Positions 36,841 through 46,252 of a stretch of DNA of 64,000 nucleotides are shown in pieces. Within the stretch, counting starts at the first letter, position 1, and every line of letters starts with the position of its first letter. The DNA comes from an uncultured Bizionia sp. GTDB lineage: Bacteria; Bacteroidota; Bacteroidia; Flavobacteriales; Flavobacteriaceae. The notes below the pieces were generated by a model, which worked only from the letters and a program-made list of their open reading frames with translations, was not told the origin of the DNA and searched no databases. The position numbers were made by a program, and so were the translations under genes. The DNA lies in assembly GCA_947496215.1 (NCBI GenBank), contig CANMCF010000001.1:62001-126000 (forward strand). Reading direction: 5' to 3'.

Positions 36841-39165
36841 TTATTCAATAACTATACGTTTGTTGATAACCTCACCAGCATTTTCAACACTTAAGATATA
36901 GATGGCAGTTTCCAACTCTCCAAACTGTATGTTTCTGTTAAATATTGCGGTAGTATTGTCAAAAGACTGCTTATTGATTAAACGTCCCCTTAAATCATAA
37001 AGTTCAACATTGACATTTTGATTGTTTTGAGGGTTGAACGATAGGTTTATTTCTCCGTTTGAAGGATTTGGCCAAATGGATAAAGAACCAGCCAAACTAT
37101 GTTCATCAACACTTAATGAAGATGTACCACATATCTCGATGGAATAGTTTTCGAATGTTCCTCCATCTGCAGATGGGTAACCATCCGTAGCTGTCAATAC
37201 CCAATTTCCTAGTGAACTTTCACCTGTGAAGGCAGATAATGGGTTTTCTGGTTGTATCGTGCCACCTACAGCAGGAGGGGATGTACTACATACTACTGGC
37301 CCAGATGCTTGGTCGTCGTAAGTTACGGCAATGTCATTTGTACCATCATCACATTTGCTGTTTGCCAATACGATAACTTCCGTTCCATTTGGAGACGTTA
37401 ATTTAAGTTCCATGTCTCCAGCCCAATCATGATTTACATTTATGGTAACGTTAATATCAGAAATTGTCATATCGGTTCCAACATTCATGGTAGAAGTAAT
37501 GACATGTTCATTGCTTCCAGAACTAGGAATTGTTATGTTGTTTTCTGTGGAATTCTCTGTAATACAAGACAGCATGGCCGTAGTAAAGTTACGAGCTGCT
37601 GAATAAGAGGACTCACCACAGCTATTTGTGGATTTCACTCTCCAAAAATATTGAGTGGAAGCATTCAACAATGGTGTAGTAAATGTAGTTGAAGCAGCGA
37701 CATCCGATGTAAGATTGGCTGTAAATCCAGCATCTGTAGCTGTTTGAACCGTATAAGTAGCAGCATCTGTCACTGCACTCCAAACCAAATCAACAGACAG
37801 AGCTGTATCTGTTTGGCCATCTGTAGGGCTTGTTAATGCCGGCATTGTAGGAATGCCTCCTTCTATAGCCAAACTCACATCGATGGTATTTGTTACAATT
37901 CCAGTACCAGTAACGGTAATGCTATAGTTTCCAGTAGCAGCCCCAGAAAGGTTACCTACCGTCAATGTAAAGTTGCCGTCGGCATTTAAAGTTGTTGGGC
38001 TAAACGTTGCTGTTGCTCCACTTGGTAGACCAGCAGCAGAGAAAGTAGTCGTGTCCGTATTGCCTCCAGTTGCTGTATATGTCAAATTGTAAACGACATC
38101 GTTAGTCGGTAGACAAATACTTGAAGCATCGTTGGTTGCAGCCATTATGAAGTCCGGTGCCGCTGAACATGCTACAACGTTTGGTTTGAATTGGGATTCC
38201 AATGTCATGATAAAAGCTTCTGCAACTGTAATTTGTCCTTCACTGAACATAAACATACAAGCATCGTTCGTATAATCCATGAAACTTTGGAAAAGTACTT
38301 GTTCACTTGAATCACAAGCAGGGGAACTTCCCAATGCAGGGCATCCACCAGAACTACCATTTTGATTTGGCGTATCAGCAATACCGTCGTCCGTAGAGCA
38401 TGAATTACTAAAAGTATGTTCCAAATTGTAAAAGTGGCCTAATTCGTGAGTTACCGTTCTTCCCAGATCATAAGGAGCGCCAGGAACAATGCCAGAACCT
38501 GGGCAACCAGCACCAGAGCCAAAGGCTCCAAGATTCATTACCACGGAGTCTCCATTGGCGATGCTTCCTCCCAGAGGAGAATATCCCAAAAGGCCAGCTC
38601 CGATGTCCTTTACAAGAAAGTTCATATAGCCACCCCATGTGGAGTCGGTGTCTCCACCACCAAAATTATACCCAATGGTAACGGCAGGTCCGCCTTCTAC
38701 CATTTCTGGATCTACTCCAGTTGGGTGATTCATGGTAGCAATACAAAAAAGTATGTCTGCAGCTCCTGTATTTGTATTTGGGTAATAAGAAGCAGCGGCA
38801 GTCCATCCAGAGATGTCTGCATTCGTACCTGTGAAGTCTTCATTTAAGATGTCAATTTGATTTTGAGCTAGAGCTTCTAGACATGCACGGTCGGATTCTT
38901 GACCACTAGGAAAGTGAACAGCAACAGGAATGATGATGGTATTCATTCTTCTTGAAGAGGATTCTCTTTCTAGGTTTTTTGCTAATTGAGCCTTGAACTT
39001 AGCTTGGGAGGCTTTATACTGCCTTGCGTATTCAGGGTCATTCATTAGTTCGTTCATATGTTCTACCATACCACATTTTTCTTGAGAATACGAGGAGACA
39101 AAACACATTAAAAAAGCAATCATAAAAAACAATTTATGATTTTTGTAAGTAGTTTTTTTAATCAT
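36841..39165 (-). CDS. T9SS-secreted M43-type zinc metalloprotease with P domain
   Basis: A 774-residue secreted protease. Signal peptide (ends SSYSQ), propeptide, then a pappalysin/cytophagalysin-like catalytic domain with HELGHFYNLEH near residue 240, the calcium-site sequence DDGIADTPNQ and Met-turn region FMDYTNDACMFMF. Following are an Ig-like domain (about 330-425), a fibronectin-III-like domain (about 430-520), a proprotein-convertase P domain (about 530-675; VNHDWAGDMELKLTSPNG and SLGNWVLTATD) and a type A sorting domain (SIWPNPSNGEINLSF ... INKRIVIE). Secreted by T9SS, extracellular proteolysis. Confidence 0.93.
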   Translation of the reverse strand: MIKKTTYKNHKLFFMIAFLMCFVSSYSQEKCGMVEHMNELMNDPEYARQYKASQAKFKAQLAKNLERESSSRRMNTIIIPVAVHFPSGQESDRACLEALAQNQIDILNEDFTGTNADISGWTAAASYYPNTNTGAADILFCIATMNHPTGVDPEMVEGGPAVTIGYNFGGGDTDSTWGGYMNFLVKDIGAGLLGYSPLGGSIANGDSVVMNLGAFGSGAGCPGSGIVPGAPYDLGRTVTHELGHFYNLEHTFSNSCSTDDGIADTPNQNGSSGGCPALGSSPACDSSEQVLFQSFMDYTNDACMFMFSEGQITVAEAFIMTLESQFKPNVVACSAAPDFIMAATNDASSICLPTNDVVYNLTYTATGGNTDTTTFSAAGLPSGATATFSPTTLNADGNFTLTVGNLSGAATGNYSITVTGTGIVTNTIDVSLAIEGGIPTMPALTSPTDGQTDTALSVDLVWSAVTDAATYTVQTATDAGFTANLTSDVAASTTFTTPLLNASTQYFWRVKSTNSCGESSYSAARNFTTAMLSCITENSTENNITIPSSGSNEHVITSTMNVGTDMTISDINVTINVNHDWAGDMELKLTSPNGTEVIVLANSKCDDGTNDIAVTYDDQASGPVVCSTSPPAVGGTIQPENPLSAFTGESSLGNWVLTATDGYPSADGGTFENYSIEICGTSSLSVDEHSLAGSLSIWPNPSNGEINLSFNPQNNQNVNVELYDLRGRLINKQSFDNTTAIFNRNIQFGELETAIYILSVENAGEVINKRIVIE

Positions 39166-39393
39166 TAGTTCTTAAAAATTAATTAGTTAAGTCATGAAAG
39201 TATTATAAAATCATATATTTCCCAAAAAAAACCATACTTTATTGTGATATTCATATTTTACTTAAATAGCCTATGAAATCTATGGATTTTAGAACATAAT
39301 TGAAGTTTCTAGAGGTGGTGGGACGTCATTCCATTTTATAGTGACAACCAATTTGAAACATAAGATTTGTAAATTTGTTGAAAATTAAACTCT

Positions 39394-39543
39394 ATGGGAA
39401 AAAAAGGGCAGGAAAAAAACACGAAAAATAAGGCAAAGCATTCTAAATTGATGACCAAAAAGAAAAACAAGCTTAAAAAGGAAAAGGAACTTAGGAAAGA
39501 GAAGTTGAAAGTCATCCTTGAAAAATCGAAAAAAAATCAATAA
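39394..39543 (+). CDS. Small, highly basic 49-residue protein
   Basis: Frame ATG to TAA of 50 codons encoding a protein of roughly 45 percent lysine plus arginine: it starts MGKKGQEKNTKNKAKHSKLM and ends EKSKKNQ. It is fully hydrophilic and predicted helical or disordered, suggesting nucleic-acid or ribosome binding. Codons look coding (varied third positions despite Lys bias). Not recognised. Follows a 228-base gap after the divergent protease start; no downstream partner is obvious. Confidence 0.55.
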   Translation: MGKKGQEKNTKNKAKHSKLMTKKKNKLKKEKELRKEKLKVILEKSKKNQ

Positions 39544-39650
39544 AAAAGCATTTCATCGATTAATTCTGTGTTTTGACTTTGTTATGTGTGCTTTGTCGAA
39601 ATTAAAATACATTTAATAGGTTATGTAGAATGGATTGTATAAGTACATCA

Positions 39651-39658
39651 TATTTTTG
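39651..39658 (+). promoter_or_regulatory. -7 promoter element for the lipoprotein gene
   Basis: TATTTTTG matches TAnnTTTG, 24 bases before the ATG at 39682. Confidence 0.45.
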
Positions 39659-39681
39659 CAGTCCAAACATAAAAACTATTG

Positions 39682-40098
39682 ATGAAACCACTACTTAAAA
39701 TTCATACAATTGCCATGGTGTCCTTGTTATCAAGTTGCACTGTTGAAACAATCGATACTTCGGAAAACAATCAGGATCTCCATCCAGAAGATGTGAATTT
39801 TCTTACTTGTACGGATGCCGATCCTCAGTATCAATTTACCAATAATGGTACTATTCCATTTACATTGAGGATATATGGTGAGAACAACGGGGTCTTGAAT
39901 CAAGATTTGGACGTTGCTCCAGGAGCAACTACGGATATGAAGTCGTTCGTAGCTGGAACAACTTTGTTTTCTTTTGATAGCAATACCTCAGGAATATCGG
40001 ATATCAAAGTGATGTTCGATATGAACACTTGCAACGAGTTGCAGCTTGTAATCGACGAAGAGAACAATCTACTGGATGCTGAGCCCATAGAACTCTAA
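39682..40098 (+). CDS. Hypothetical lipoprotein
   Basis: A 138-residue lipoprotein: signal peptide with LLSSC, Cys19. The mature protein is acidic and beta-rich (YQFTNNGTIPFTLRIYGENN; VAPGATTDMKSFVAGTTLFS), resembling a single immunoglobulin-like sandwich, with two Cys (LTCTDA and NTCNEL) that may form a disulfide. ATG 39682 is preferred over the TTG one codon earlier. Its stop overlaps by 4 bases the stop of the convergent methyltransferase gene. Function unknown. Confidence 0.7.
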   Translation: MKPLLKIHTIAMVSLLSSCTVETIDTSENNQDLHPEDVNFLTCTDADPQYQFTNNGTIPFTLRIYGENNGVLNQDLDVAPGATTDMKSFVAGTTLFSFDSNTSGISDIKVMFDMNTCNELQLVIDEENNLLDAEPIEL

Positions 40099-41279
40099 TC
40101 TACTTTAGAACATATTATAACAACCTTTTTATCGCTTGAGATGGTCGTGCAAAACAAATAATCTTTGCCACCATCCTTGAGCGATAATTTTTTTCGGACT
40201 TGTTCTACACTATCTGGAAAATTGCGAGTTGTGATATTGGCTTTTCCAATGTTGGTAGTACGTTTAAAATGTTTTTTATTGTATGGCAAGATAGATTCTA
40301 TTTTAAAATGCCTTCCAGGAAATTCCAATAGGTCTGTGCTTGTATATAAATGAGAGTGTTTATGGAGTTTGAGCACTTTCAATTTTTTCGAGATGCTATT
40401 GAAGGCGCCTACCTTTAAAATGGCTGCATTGGGTTCGTATAGGTAGTTGAGAGGAGAGCTGTATTTTGGTATGGTTTCAGGTTCCTCACTCAATTCAAAG
40501 TCGAATGATTGGATGTTATCCTTGGAAAGATTGGTAGTTTTAATGTAGACTTCTCCTTTGTAGTCTCGTTCCAATAACCAGAGCAATTCCTTGACCTCAT
40601 TGTTAACAGCTATGCTGTGGATGGTTTTTACATTTTTCAATTCCTTGATGCCTATGGATATGTCCAATAGGGGAGAAGTCTTTATCATAATGCTTTTGGA
40701 GTGTTTGAATAGCAACTCCAAATGTTCTGGTACGTTTGGCAAGCAATCGTTTAACAAGAACACTTTGCCTTTTAGATCACTTCTTCGGGAAGGGTCAATG
40801 TATATGAAATCATAGGTGTTGTCTTCCTGTTTCAATACATCCAAGCCATCTTTGGCAATGCATCTTACGTTGTCTATCTTCAATTGTTTGAAGTTATGTG
40901 AGACTATTTGTGACAAGTCTTCATTGATCTCACAATGTGTTACGTTTTCAAATGCCTTGGAAAAATAAAAACAATCCACTCCAAAACCTCCAGTGAGGTC
41001 CATTATGGAATCTCCAGTTATTAAATTAGCCTTGAATTGGGCTGTGATTTCAGAAGAGGTCTGCTCTATGTTTAACTTGTTGGGGTAATATATGTCATTG
41101 GTGTAAAACCAAGTCGGTAGTTTCTTTTTGCATCTTTTTTTTGCTTCTATTTGTTCAATGAGCACTTTCTTGTCCACCGAATGGTTACTGGTACTCTTCA
41201 ACAGCAATGAAGCGATATCGGAATTCAAGTTCTCTGTTATGAATTTCTGATTTTCGGTATTTAAAATCGAATGATCCAA
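40095..41279 (-). CDS. SAM-dependent methyltransferase with THUMP-like C-terminal domain
   Basis: A 394-residue protein. The methyltransferase core has motif I IMDLTGGFGVDCFYFS (about residues 92-107), CEINEDLSQIV for motif II and the DPSRR signature (IYIDPSRRSDLKG) of an uncharacterised RNA/DNA methyltransferase group; the C-terminal 80 residues match the THUMP-like domain (GRHFKIESILPYNKKH... KANITTRNFP). Probably modifies RNA, unproven. The start is TTG at 41279: an in-frame stop lies six codons upstream and the first ATG (near residue 93) is within motif I. Twelve bases downstream of the AI-2E family gene. Confidence 0.85.
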   Translation of the reverse strand: MDHSILNTENQKFITENLNSDIASLLLKSTSNHSVDKKVLIEQIEAKKRCKKKLPTWFYTNDIYYPNKLNIEQTSSEITAQFKANLITGDSIMDLTGGFGVDCFYFSKAFENVTHCEINEDLSQIVSHNFKQLKIDNVRCIAKDGLDVLKQEDNTYDFIYIDPSRRSDLKGKVFLLNDCLPNVPEHLELLFKHSKSIMIKTSPLLDISIGIKELKNVKTIHSIAVNNEVKELLWLLERDYKGEVYIKTTNLSKDNIQSFDFELSEEPETIPKYSSPLNYLYEPNAAILKVGAFNSISKKLKVLKLHKHSHLYTSTDLLEFPGRHFKIESILPYNKKHFKRTTNIGKANITTRNFPDSVEQVRKKLSLKDGGKDYLFCTTISSDKKVVIICSKVD

Positions 41280-41291
41280 TGTTAGGTATTG

Positions 41292-42380
41292 TTAAAGTCC
41301 TTTGGTTAGTTTCTGTACAATTTTGTTATCTGACAAAAACTCTTTCAATATTACCTTTATGGCAGTGTAGGCAGGAATTGCGACTACCAATCCGATAATG
41401 CCGAACAAGACACCTGCAATGAGTATTACCAAGAAAATCTCCAATGGATGGGATTTCACGCTTTTTGAAAAAATAACGGGTTGACTAAAGAAGTTGTCTA
41501 CCAATTGAGCAATCACGAAACCAATCATTACATACAATGTCTTTGGTAGAATGACGTCACTGAAACTTTCTCCCAAGTTACTTGTCATCGATAACGTAAT
41601 CATCAGCATGGCACTTACCATTGGTCCCACATAAGGGATAAGATTTAGAAGTGCACACAGAAAAGCTATGACGATGGCATTTTCAATACGAAAGATGAGT
41701 AGTACCACTGTATAGATTATGAACAAGATGAGGATTTGGAAAACCAAGCCAACAAAGTATCGAGACAACAAGTCCTTAATTTTTGTAAATGATTTTTTTG
41801 ATCGAGATTCCTTGTTGTCAGGAATCAAAGTCATTATTCCATCTTCAAACAACTTGCTGTCCTTCAAAAAGAAAAAGGAGATGAAAAGCACGGAAAACAA
41901 ACCTATGCTAAAACTTCCGAAGCCACTTATTATAGAATTCAAAAAGTTTGGAATTACCGAATAATCAATCTTGCCAAGCAAGTTGGAGTCTTTCAACGAC
42001 TGTTCCAAATCTGCACTGCTAATGTTGAAATAGGTGGTGATTTCCTTGTAAAGTCCTTCGACATTGGTTTGTAAGTCATCGATGTTCAAAAGCGACAAGT
42101 TGTGTCCCTGTTCTACTATGAGAGGAATGAAAAGGAGTACCAACCCAATGAACAACCCAATTAGGAGTACCATTGTTAAGATTACCGAAAGCGTATTGCT
42201 GAATTTGAGCTTTCGTCTCAAAAATAGAACGATTGGCCTACCGATGAGTGAAATTACGGCTGCTATGGCTATGTATACGATTATGGCCTTTATCTTGTAC
42301 AAGAAAAACAAAAAAATGAGTGCGCCAAGGATGATGCCTAGCGATTTCAATATACCGTTGGAAATTGTATTGGAATTCAT
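41292..42380 (-). CDS. AI-2E family transporter
   Basis: A 362-residue membrane protein with eight predicted helices of the AI-2E/PerM family: N-terminal YKIKAIIVYIAIAAVISLIG, central periplasmic/cytosolic helical region 100-150, conserved PYVGPMVSAM and the C-terminal LFGIIGLVVAIPAYTAIKVI. The family includes quorum-signal exporters and Na+/H+ antiporters; the name does not establish the substrate. Co-directional with the downstream THUMP-like methyltransferase gene. Confidence 0.88.
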   Translation of the reverse strand: MNSNTISNGILKSLGIILGALIFLFFLYKIKAIIVYIAIAAVISLIGRPIVLFLRRKLKFSNTLSVILTMVLLIGLFIGLVLLFIPLIVEQGHNLSLLNIDDLQTNVEGLYKEITTYFNISSADLEQSLKDSNLLGKIDYSVIPNFLNSIISGFGSFSIGLFSVLFISFFFLKDSKLFEDGIMTLIPDNKESRSKKSFTKIKDLLSRYFVGLVFQILILFIIYTVVLLIFRIENAIVIAFLCALLNLIPYVGPMVSAMLMITLSMTSNLGESFSDVILPKTLYVMIGFVIAQLVDNFFSQPVIFSKSVKSHPLEIFLVILIAGVLFGIIGLVVAIPAYTAIKVILKEFLSDNKIVQKLTKGL

Positions 42381-42429
42381 TTAGTAAATATACATATTAG
42401 GATATCAATTGCAAATTGCAGTTTTGTTG

Positions 42430-42930
42430 TTAGCGTAGTTGCTTCGTTATCTCGTATAGTGCTATGTTGGTAGCCTGAACGACATTCATACTGCTATTTT
42501 GACCAAACATGTCGATATGGACAATAGCATCACTTCTGTTTAAAACAGCCTCAGACACACCAAAATTCTCATCTCCAATAACAAGGGCAATTGCTTTGCC
42601 TGTTGAAAAGTGACATTGGTGAACGGCTATACTCGTATTGGTAATTTCCAGTGAGATAATGGTATTGTCATCATTTTTTAAATCGGTTATGACATCCAAG
42701 ACACTGTCAAGAACCTCATATTTAACTACTTTCTCTGTAGTTCTTGAGGTTTTCGTCATTTTTCGCCCCATGGGAATGTTGGCTCCACAAAAGATGATCT
42801 TTTCTATGCCAAAGGCATCTGCAATGCGAAATAGGCTACCAATGTTTGGAGCATTGGTGACATTTTCGCAAACTAACGTTATGGGAAACATTTGTTTTTT
42901 GAAATTGGTATTGTAATGGTTTAGTTGCAT
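42430..42930 (-). CDS. SpoU/TrmH family RNA 2'-O-methyltransferase
   Basis: A 166-residue SPOUT methyltransferase. The three family motifs are present: NIGSLFRIADAFG (motif 1), ALVIGDENFGVS (motif 2) and HIDMFGQNSSMNVVQATNIAL (motif 3), which form the knotted SAM site. It lacks the N-terminal extension of RlmB, so it is a compact member; the target nucleotide (tRNA or rRNA) is undetermined. Confidence 0.9.
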   Translation of the reverse strand: MQLNHYNTNFKKQMFPITLVCENVTNAPNIGSLFRIADAFGIEKIIFCGANIPMGRKMTKTSRTTEKVVKYEVLDSVLDVITDLKNDDNTIISLEITNTSIAVHQCHFSTGKAIALVIGDENFGVSEAVLNRSDAIVHIDMFGQNSSMNVVQATNIALYEITKQLR

Positions 42931-42964
42931 TTAAAGGCTTCTAGGATATGGTAAATATAAATGA

Positions 42965-43159
42965 TCAATTTATATGGAATGGTGTTCCACATTCATAACT
43001 CGTATGAGGCATAATCGGGTATATACCTAAACAACTAAAGTGAAAATTTGAAAAACCTGTAGTATAGGTATGTTCATTAATTCGTGGCAAAGATTGAAAC
43101 GTAAAAGCCATTACCAAAGCCACAGCTACAATTTTATGTTTAAGTTGTTTTTTTTTCAT
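42965..43159 (-). CDS. Possible small exported peptide
   Basis: A 64-codon frame with a strong basic start (MKKKQLKHK) and a short hydrophobic stretch (IVAVALVMAFTF) like a signal peptide, then a 40-residue tail with two Cys. It begins 8 bases after the stop of the preceding minus-strand gene. Nothing else supports it; it could be spurious. Confidence 0.35.
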   Translation of the reverse strand: MKKKQLKHKIVAVALVMAFTFQSLPRINEHTYTTGFSNFHFSCLGIYPIMPHTSYECGTPFHIN

Positions 43160-43167
43160 AAGAGAGA

Positions 43168-43500
43168 TTATTTGACTCGGGATTTGTTGAAAATCGAAGT
43201 CTTGTTATTTTGATTGACCCATACGCCAATGGGAATGGTAAGGGTAAGAAGACTAATGAAACTAAATTGCAATAAAAATAAAGTTACGACAATTCCTAAA
43301 ACGAGTCCTCCTATCAAAATGATTTTATTTGGTTCTGCATAGAGCCTATTAATTGATTTTTTGGTTACATTTCCACAATGTTTGCATTTTTCCTTGAAAT
43401 CATAATCTCCATACTCTTGTAAAAAGGCATATCTGTCTTGAGCATTTGTCTTTAGATGGTTCTCCTTTTTACAGGAAGAGCAATTATAACTTAGTCTCAT
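43168..43500 (-). CDS. Small membrane protein with N-terminal zinc-ribbon
   Basis: A 110-residue protein. The first 45 residues hold two CxxC knuckles (NCSSCKKE and KCKHCGNV), typical of a zinc ribbon; two TM helices follow at about 60-78 and 80-97, and a basic tail ends it. No named family recognised. Its ATG is 2 bases downstream of the DUF4159 gene stop, so the two are translationally linked. Confidence 0.7.
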   Translation of the reverse strand: MRLSYNCSSCKKENHLKTNAQDRYAFLQEYGDYDFKEKCKHCGNVTKKSINRLYAEPNKIILIGGLVLGIVVTLFLLQFSFISLLTLTIPIGVWVNQNNKTSIFNKSRVK

Positions 43501-43502
43501 AG

Positions 43503-44168
43503 TTAATTTTCGAAGGCATACTTAACGATGTTTGCTCCCATTTGCAATGCTTTCAACCTAACATCTTCTGGGTCATTGTGTACTTCGGGGTCTTCCCAGC
43601 CGTCACCTAAGTCACTTTCAAAAGTGAATAACAAAACCAACCTATCCTTGTGAAACAATCCCATCGCTTGTGGTCGTTTACCATCATGTTCATGAATCTT
43701 AGGCAATCCCTTAGTGAATTTGTATGCGGTATTGAAGATGGGATGGCTATTTGGCAGTTCTACCAAATCTTGATTTGGAAATACCTTCTTCAATTCTTTG
43801 GTAATGTATGGACGCATCCCGTAATTGTCATCAATGTGCAAGAATCCTCCCGAAATTAGGTAATTGCGTAAATTATCTGCATCATCCTCGCTAAAGAATA
43901 CATTGCCATGACCAGTCATATGCAATAAAGGATATTGGAAAATACCAGAATCACCAACTTCAACGGAAGTTGGCTTGTCATTCATTTTGGTATCTATGTT
44001 TTCATTGCAAAAAGCGATGAGATTTGGCAATGCAGTCGGGTTGCTATACCAATCACCGCCACCTTTGTACTTGAGTATGGCCAAGTCTTGAGAAAAACTT
44101 GAGTGTGCCATTAGATATACGATAAAGGCACAAAGACTTGTTATATGTTTGAATTTGATGAATGTCAT
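43503..44168 (-). CDS. DUF4159 domain-containing exported protein
   Basis: A 221-residue protein with a signal peptide (ends HSSFSQ) and the DUF4159 pattern: LKYKGGGDWYSNPTALPNL, LLHMTGHGNVFFSEDDADNL, YLISGGFLHIDDNYGM and SHPIFNTAYKF near the middle. The fold is of the GATase-like/von Willebrand-adjacent class often next to gliding or MoxR-type genes; no enzymatic function is known. It precedes the zinc-ribbon membrane protein gene and follows rsmE by 108 bases. Confidence 0.88.
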   Translation of the reverse strand: MTFIKFKHITSLCAFIVYLMAHSSFSQDLAILKYKGGGDWYSNPTALPNLIAFCNENIDTKMNDKPTSVEVGDSGIFQYPLLHMTGHGNVFFSEDDADNLRNYLISGGFLHIDDNYGMRPYITKELKKVFPNQDLVELPNSHPIFNTAYKFTKGLPKIHEHDGKRPQAMGLFHKDRLVLLFTFESDLGDGWEDPEVHNDPEDVRLKALQMGANIVKYAFEN

Positions 44169-44276
44169 ATTTCAAAAATAAAAAGAATTGGCAAGCAAAA
44201 TGCATTTTTTAACGTTAATACTTTTTCGTTTTGCCAATGAGAACGATTTGACGTTGTCATTACGGGGAACATACAG

Positions 44277-44984
44277 TTACGATTCGTTGACAAATGCCAC
44301 GGAATGGCAAGCAACAATGGCGGCAGTTTCTGTTCTTAACCGTGTTTCTCCCAAAGATACGGGGATAAAGTTGTTTTGTATTGCCAATTCTATTTCCTTG
44401 GCACTGAAATCCCCTTCTGGGCCTATAAGGAGACTAATGTTTCTATTGGCTACTATTTGATCTTTCAAAGATTGTTTTTGCGTTTCTTCGCAATGTGCTA
44501 TGAAGCGATCTCCATCAAACTTTGTTTTAATGAAATCCTTATAGGCAATGGCATCATTTAGCTTTGGCAGGTAGCATTGCAACGATTGTTTCATGGCAGA
44601 CTGTAGAATCTTTTCGAAGCGTTCCACTTTAATCACTTTCCGTTCACTATGGTCACAGATGATGGGAGTAATGCTTGTAACCCCAATTTCTGTGGCCTTT
44701 TCCAAAAACCATTCGTAGCGATCATTCATTTTTGTTGGTGCTACTGCAAGATGCAAATCGTACTTTGACTTGGTGCGATGTATTTTGGAAACAACGATTG
44801 CCATGCAATTTTTGAGTCCGGCAAGTGTTATTTCTGCCGTAAATAGCCATCCCTTTCCATTGGTGATGTGCATTGTGTCACCAACTTGCTTGCGCAATAC
44901 TTTTACAATGTGCTTGCTTTCTTCCTTGGAAAAAGAAAATTGAGTTGTGTTTTCGTTTATTTCCGAGTTGTAAAATAGTTGCAT
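44277..44984 (-). CDS. rsmE: 16S rRNA (uracil1498-N3)-methyltransferase RsmE
   Basis: A 235-residue SPOUT methyltransferase that makes m3U1498 in 16S rRNA. An N-terminal PUA-like domain (FSFSKEESKHIVKVLRKQVG) precedes the knot: EWFLEKATEIGVTSITP, LLIGPEGDFSAKEIELA and SLGETRLRTETAAIVAC, all diagnostic. The ATG overlaps the upstream parvulin stop codon (TAATG), implying coupled translation. Confidence 0.95.
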   Translation of the reverse strand: MQLFYNSEINENTTQFSFSKEESKHIVKVLRKQVGDTMHITNGKGWLFTAEITLAGLKNCMAIVVSKIHRTKSKYDLHLAVAPTKMNDRYEWFLEKATEIGVTSITPIICDHSERKVIKVERFEKILQSAMKQSLQCYLPKLNDAIAYKDFIKTKFDGDRFIAHCEETQKQSLKDQIVANRNISLLIGPEGDFSAKEIELAIQNNFIPVSLGETRLRTETAAIVACHSVAFVNES

Positions 44985-45619
44985 TAGCTCCTGTTGTCTA
45001 CCACTTTTAGAACTTTTACTTCTTTGATGGTTTTTATTCTATGTGTTTTTAAAATTATGTAATAACCTTTGTCAGTTGGTGTTCTTACCGTATATATGTC
45101 ACCTAGATCGTTATCTAGATTACTTACTTGATCTTCTATTTCAACAGGCATTTCTCCGTCTTTGAACCAACCGGAGTCTCCACCTGCATAGGCATTTTTA
45201 TCCATTGAATATTTTTTTGCCAAATCTTCGAATTTAATACCGTCATTGTGTTTGTTTATGATGGTTTTCGTCAATTCATTTATTTTTTGAAGCGTTAATC
45301 TATTGCCATCCAAAAAGACATAACTCATTCTATAATGTGGCTCGTTAGTTTTTTCAATGATCTTATAATGGATTTTGCCAAATTCAGAATCCACGGTTTT
45401 TGTTCCTCCAACAGGCAATCCTAAAAGTGCTTTGGACAATTTTGTCTTGTGTTTCTCTTCGTTGAACGCTATGAGTCTGTTTTTTTTGGATTTTTTTGTT
45501 TCCAAAAAAGATTCGGCTTGCTCTACGGAGGTAATGGTATCAAGTACCTTTTTTATTCTTTTTTGAGCGAAAAGAGAAGTAGAAAAACATAATAGCAGTA
45601 GTAGTAAGGCTTTATTCAT
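44984..45619 (-). CDS. PpiC-type (parvulin) peptidylprolyl isomerase, exported
   Basis: A 211-residue periplasmic foldase. Signal peptide MNKALLLLLLCFSTSLFAQ, a helical N-terminal region, and a PpiC domain (HNDGIKFEDLAKKYSMDKNA, GGDSGWFKDGEMP, YTVRTPTDKGYYIIL). Start set at ATG 45619, directly before the signal peptide; the longer frame from 45649 adds an unlikely leader. Overlaps rsmE by one base. Confidence 0.88.
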   Translation of the reverse strand: MNKALLLLLLCFSTSLFAQKRIKKVLDTITSVEQAESFLETKKSKKNRLIAFNEEKHKTKLSKALLGLPVGGTKTVDSEFGKIHYKIIEKTNEPHYRMSYVFLDGNRLTLQKINELTKTIINKHNDGIKFEDLAKKYSMDKNAYAGGDSGWFKDGEMPVEIEDQVSNLDNDLGDIYTVRTPTDKGYYIILKTHRIKTIKEVKVLKVVDNRS

Positions 45620-45743
45620 TGTTTTTTTAGGATATAAATTATAGCACAAAAAAACAAAATATACTACTGTTATTTAAGATAATCCATAAGTTTATTAACA
45701 AGGATTTTAACAATTTATGATTTTCCTTGTTCTAGGTCCATAA

Positions 45744-46070
45744 TCATAGTTTGCTCTTTGCATGTTCCAAGCCCAATTCGATGTAGTGGAGTAGTTGTTC
45801 TTCTGTCTTGAATCCATCATTAGCGACATAGATGAATTCTTTCATTGGTCGTTTGGTGAAATCCATTGGTCTTGTGAAATCGTTGTCTAACTCTATTTCC
45901 ATTTTGTCAGAAACAACTCTTACTGCCAATTCCTCTTTCACAATACCCACCGTCATTTTTCCTTGATGTAGAAAGGATAGACCTCCAAATATCTTCTTTT
46001 CTGTAAATGCTTCAGGCAAGTATTTCAATTGCTCTCTTATTCTATTTGCGAGTTGTTCGTTGTATGACAT
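45744..46070 (-). CDS. TfoX/Sxy N-terminal domain protein
   Basis: A 108-residue protein comprising just the TfoX_N domain: MSYNEQLANRIREQLKYLPE, KKIFGGLSFLHQGKMTVGIV, RPMKEFIYV. In gamma-proteobacteria full-length TfoX activates competence with CRP; the stand-alone N-terminal domain in Bacteroidota has no assigned role. Confidence 0.88.
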   Translation of the reverse strand: MSYNEQLANRIREQLKYLPEAFTEKKIFGGLSFLHQGKMTVGIVKEELAVRVVSDKMEIELDNDFTRPMDFTKRPMKEFIYVANDGFKTEEQLLHYIELGLEHAKSKL

Positions 46071-46252
46071 AACCTTATATTCCTAAGTTTTATTGAGTTT
46101 GGTAAAAATATAATGACAATGTACTTTAGACCAGCAACTATGGCAATTATGATTTGCTTTCAGGGGTGGTAGGGAACAATGATGCAATTTCTGTATTTAA
46201 GGACCATTATTCTTAATTTTAATTGCGTTAATTGTCTAGCTAGAATATGAAA

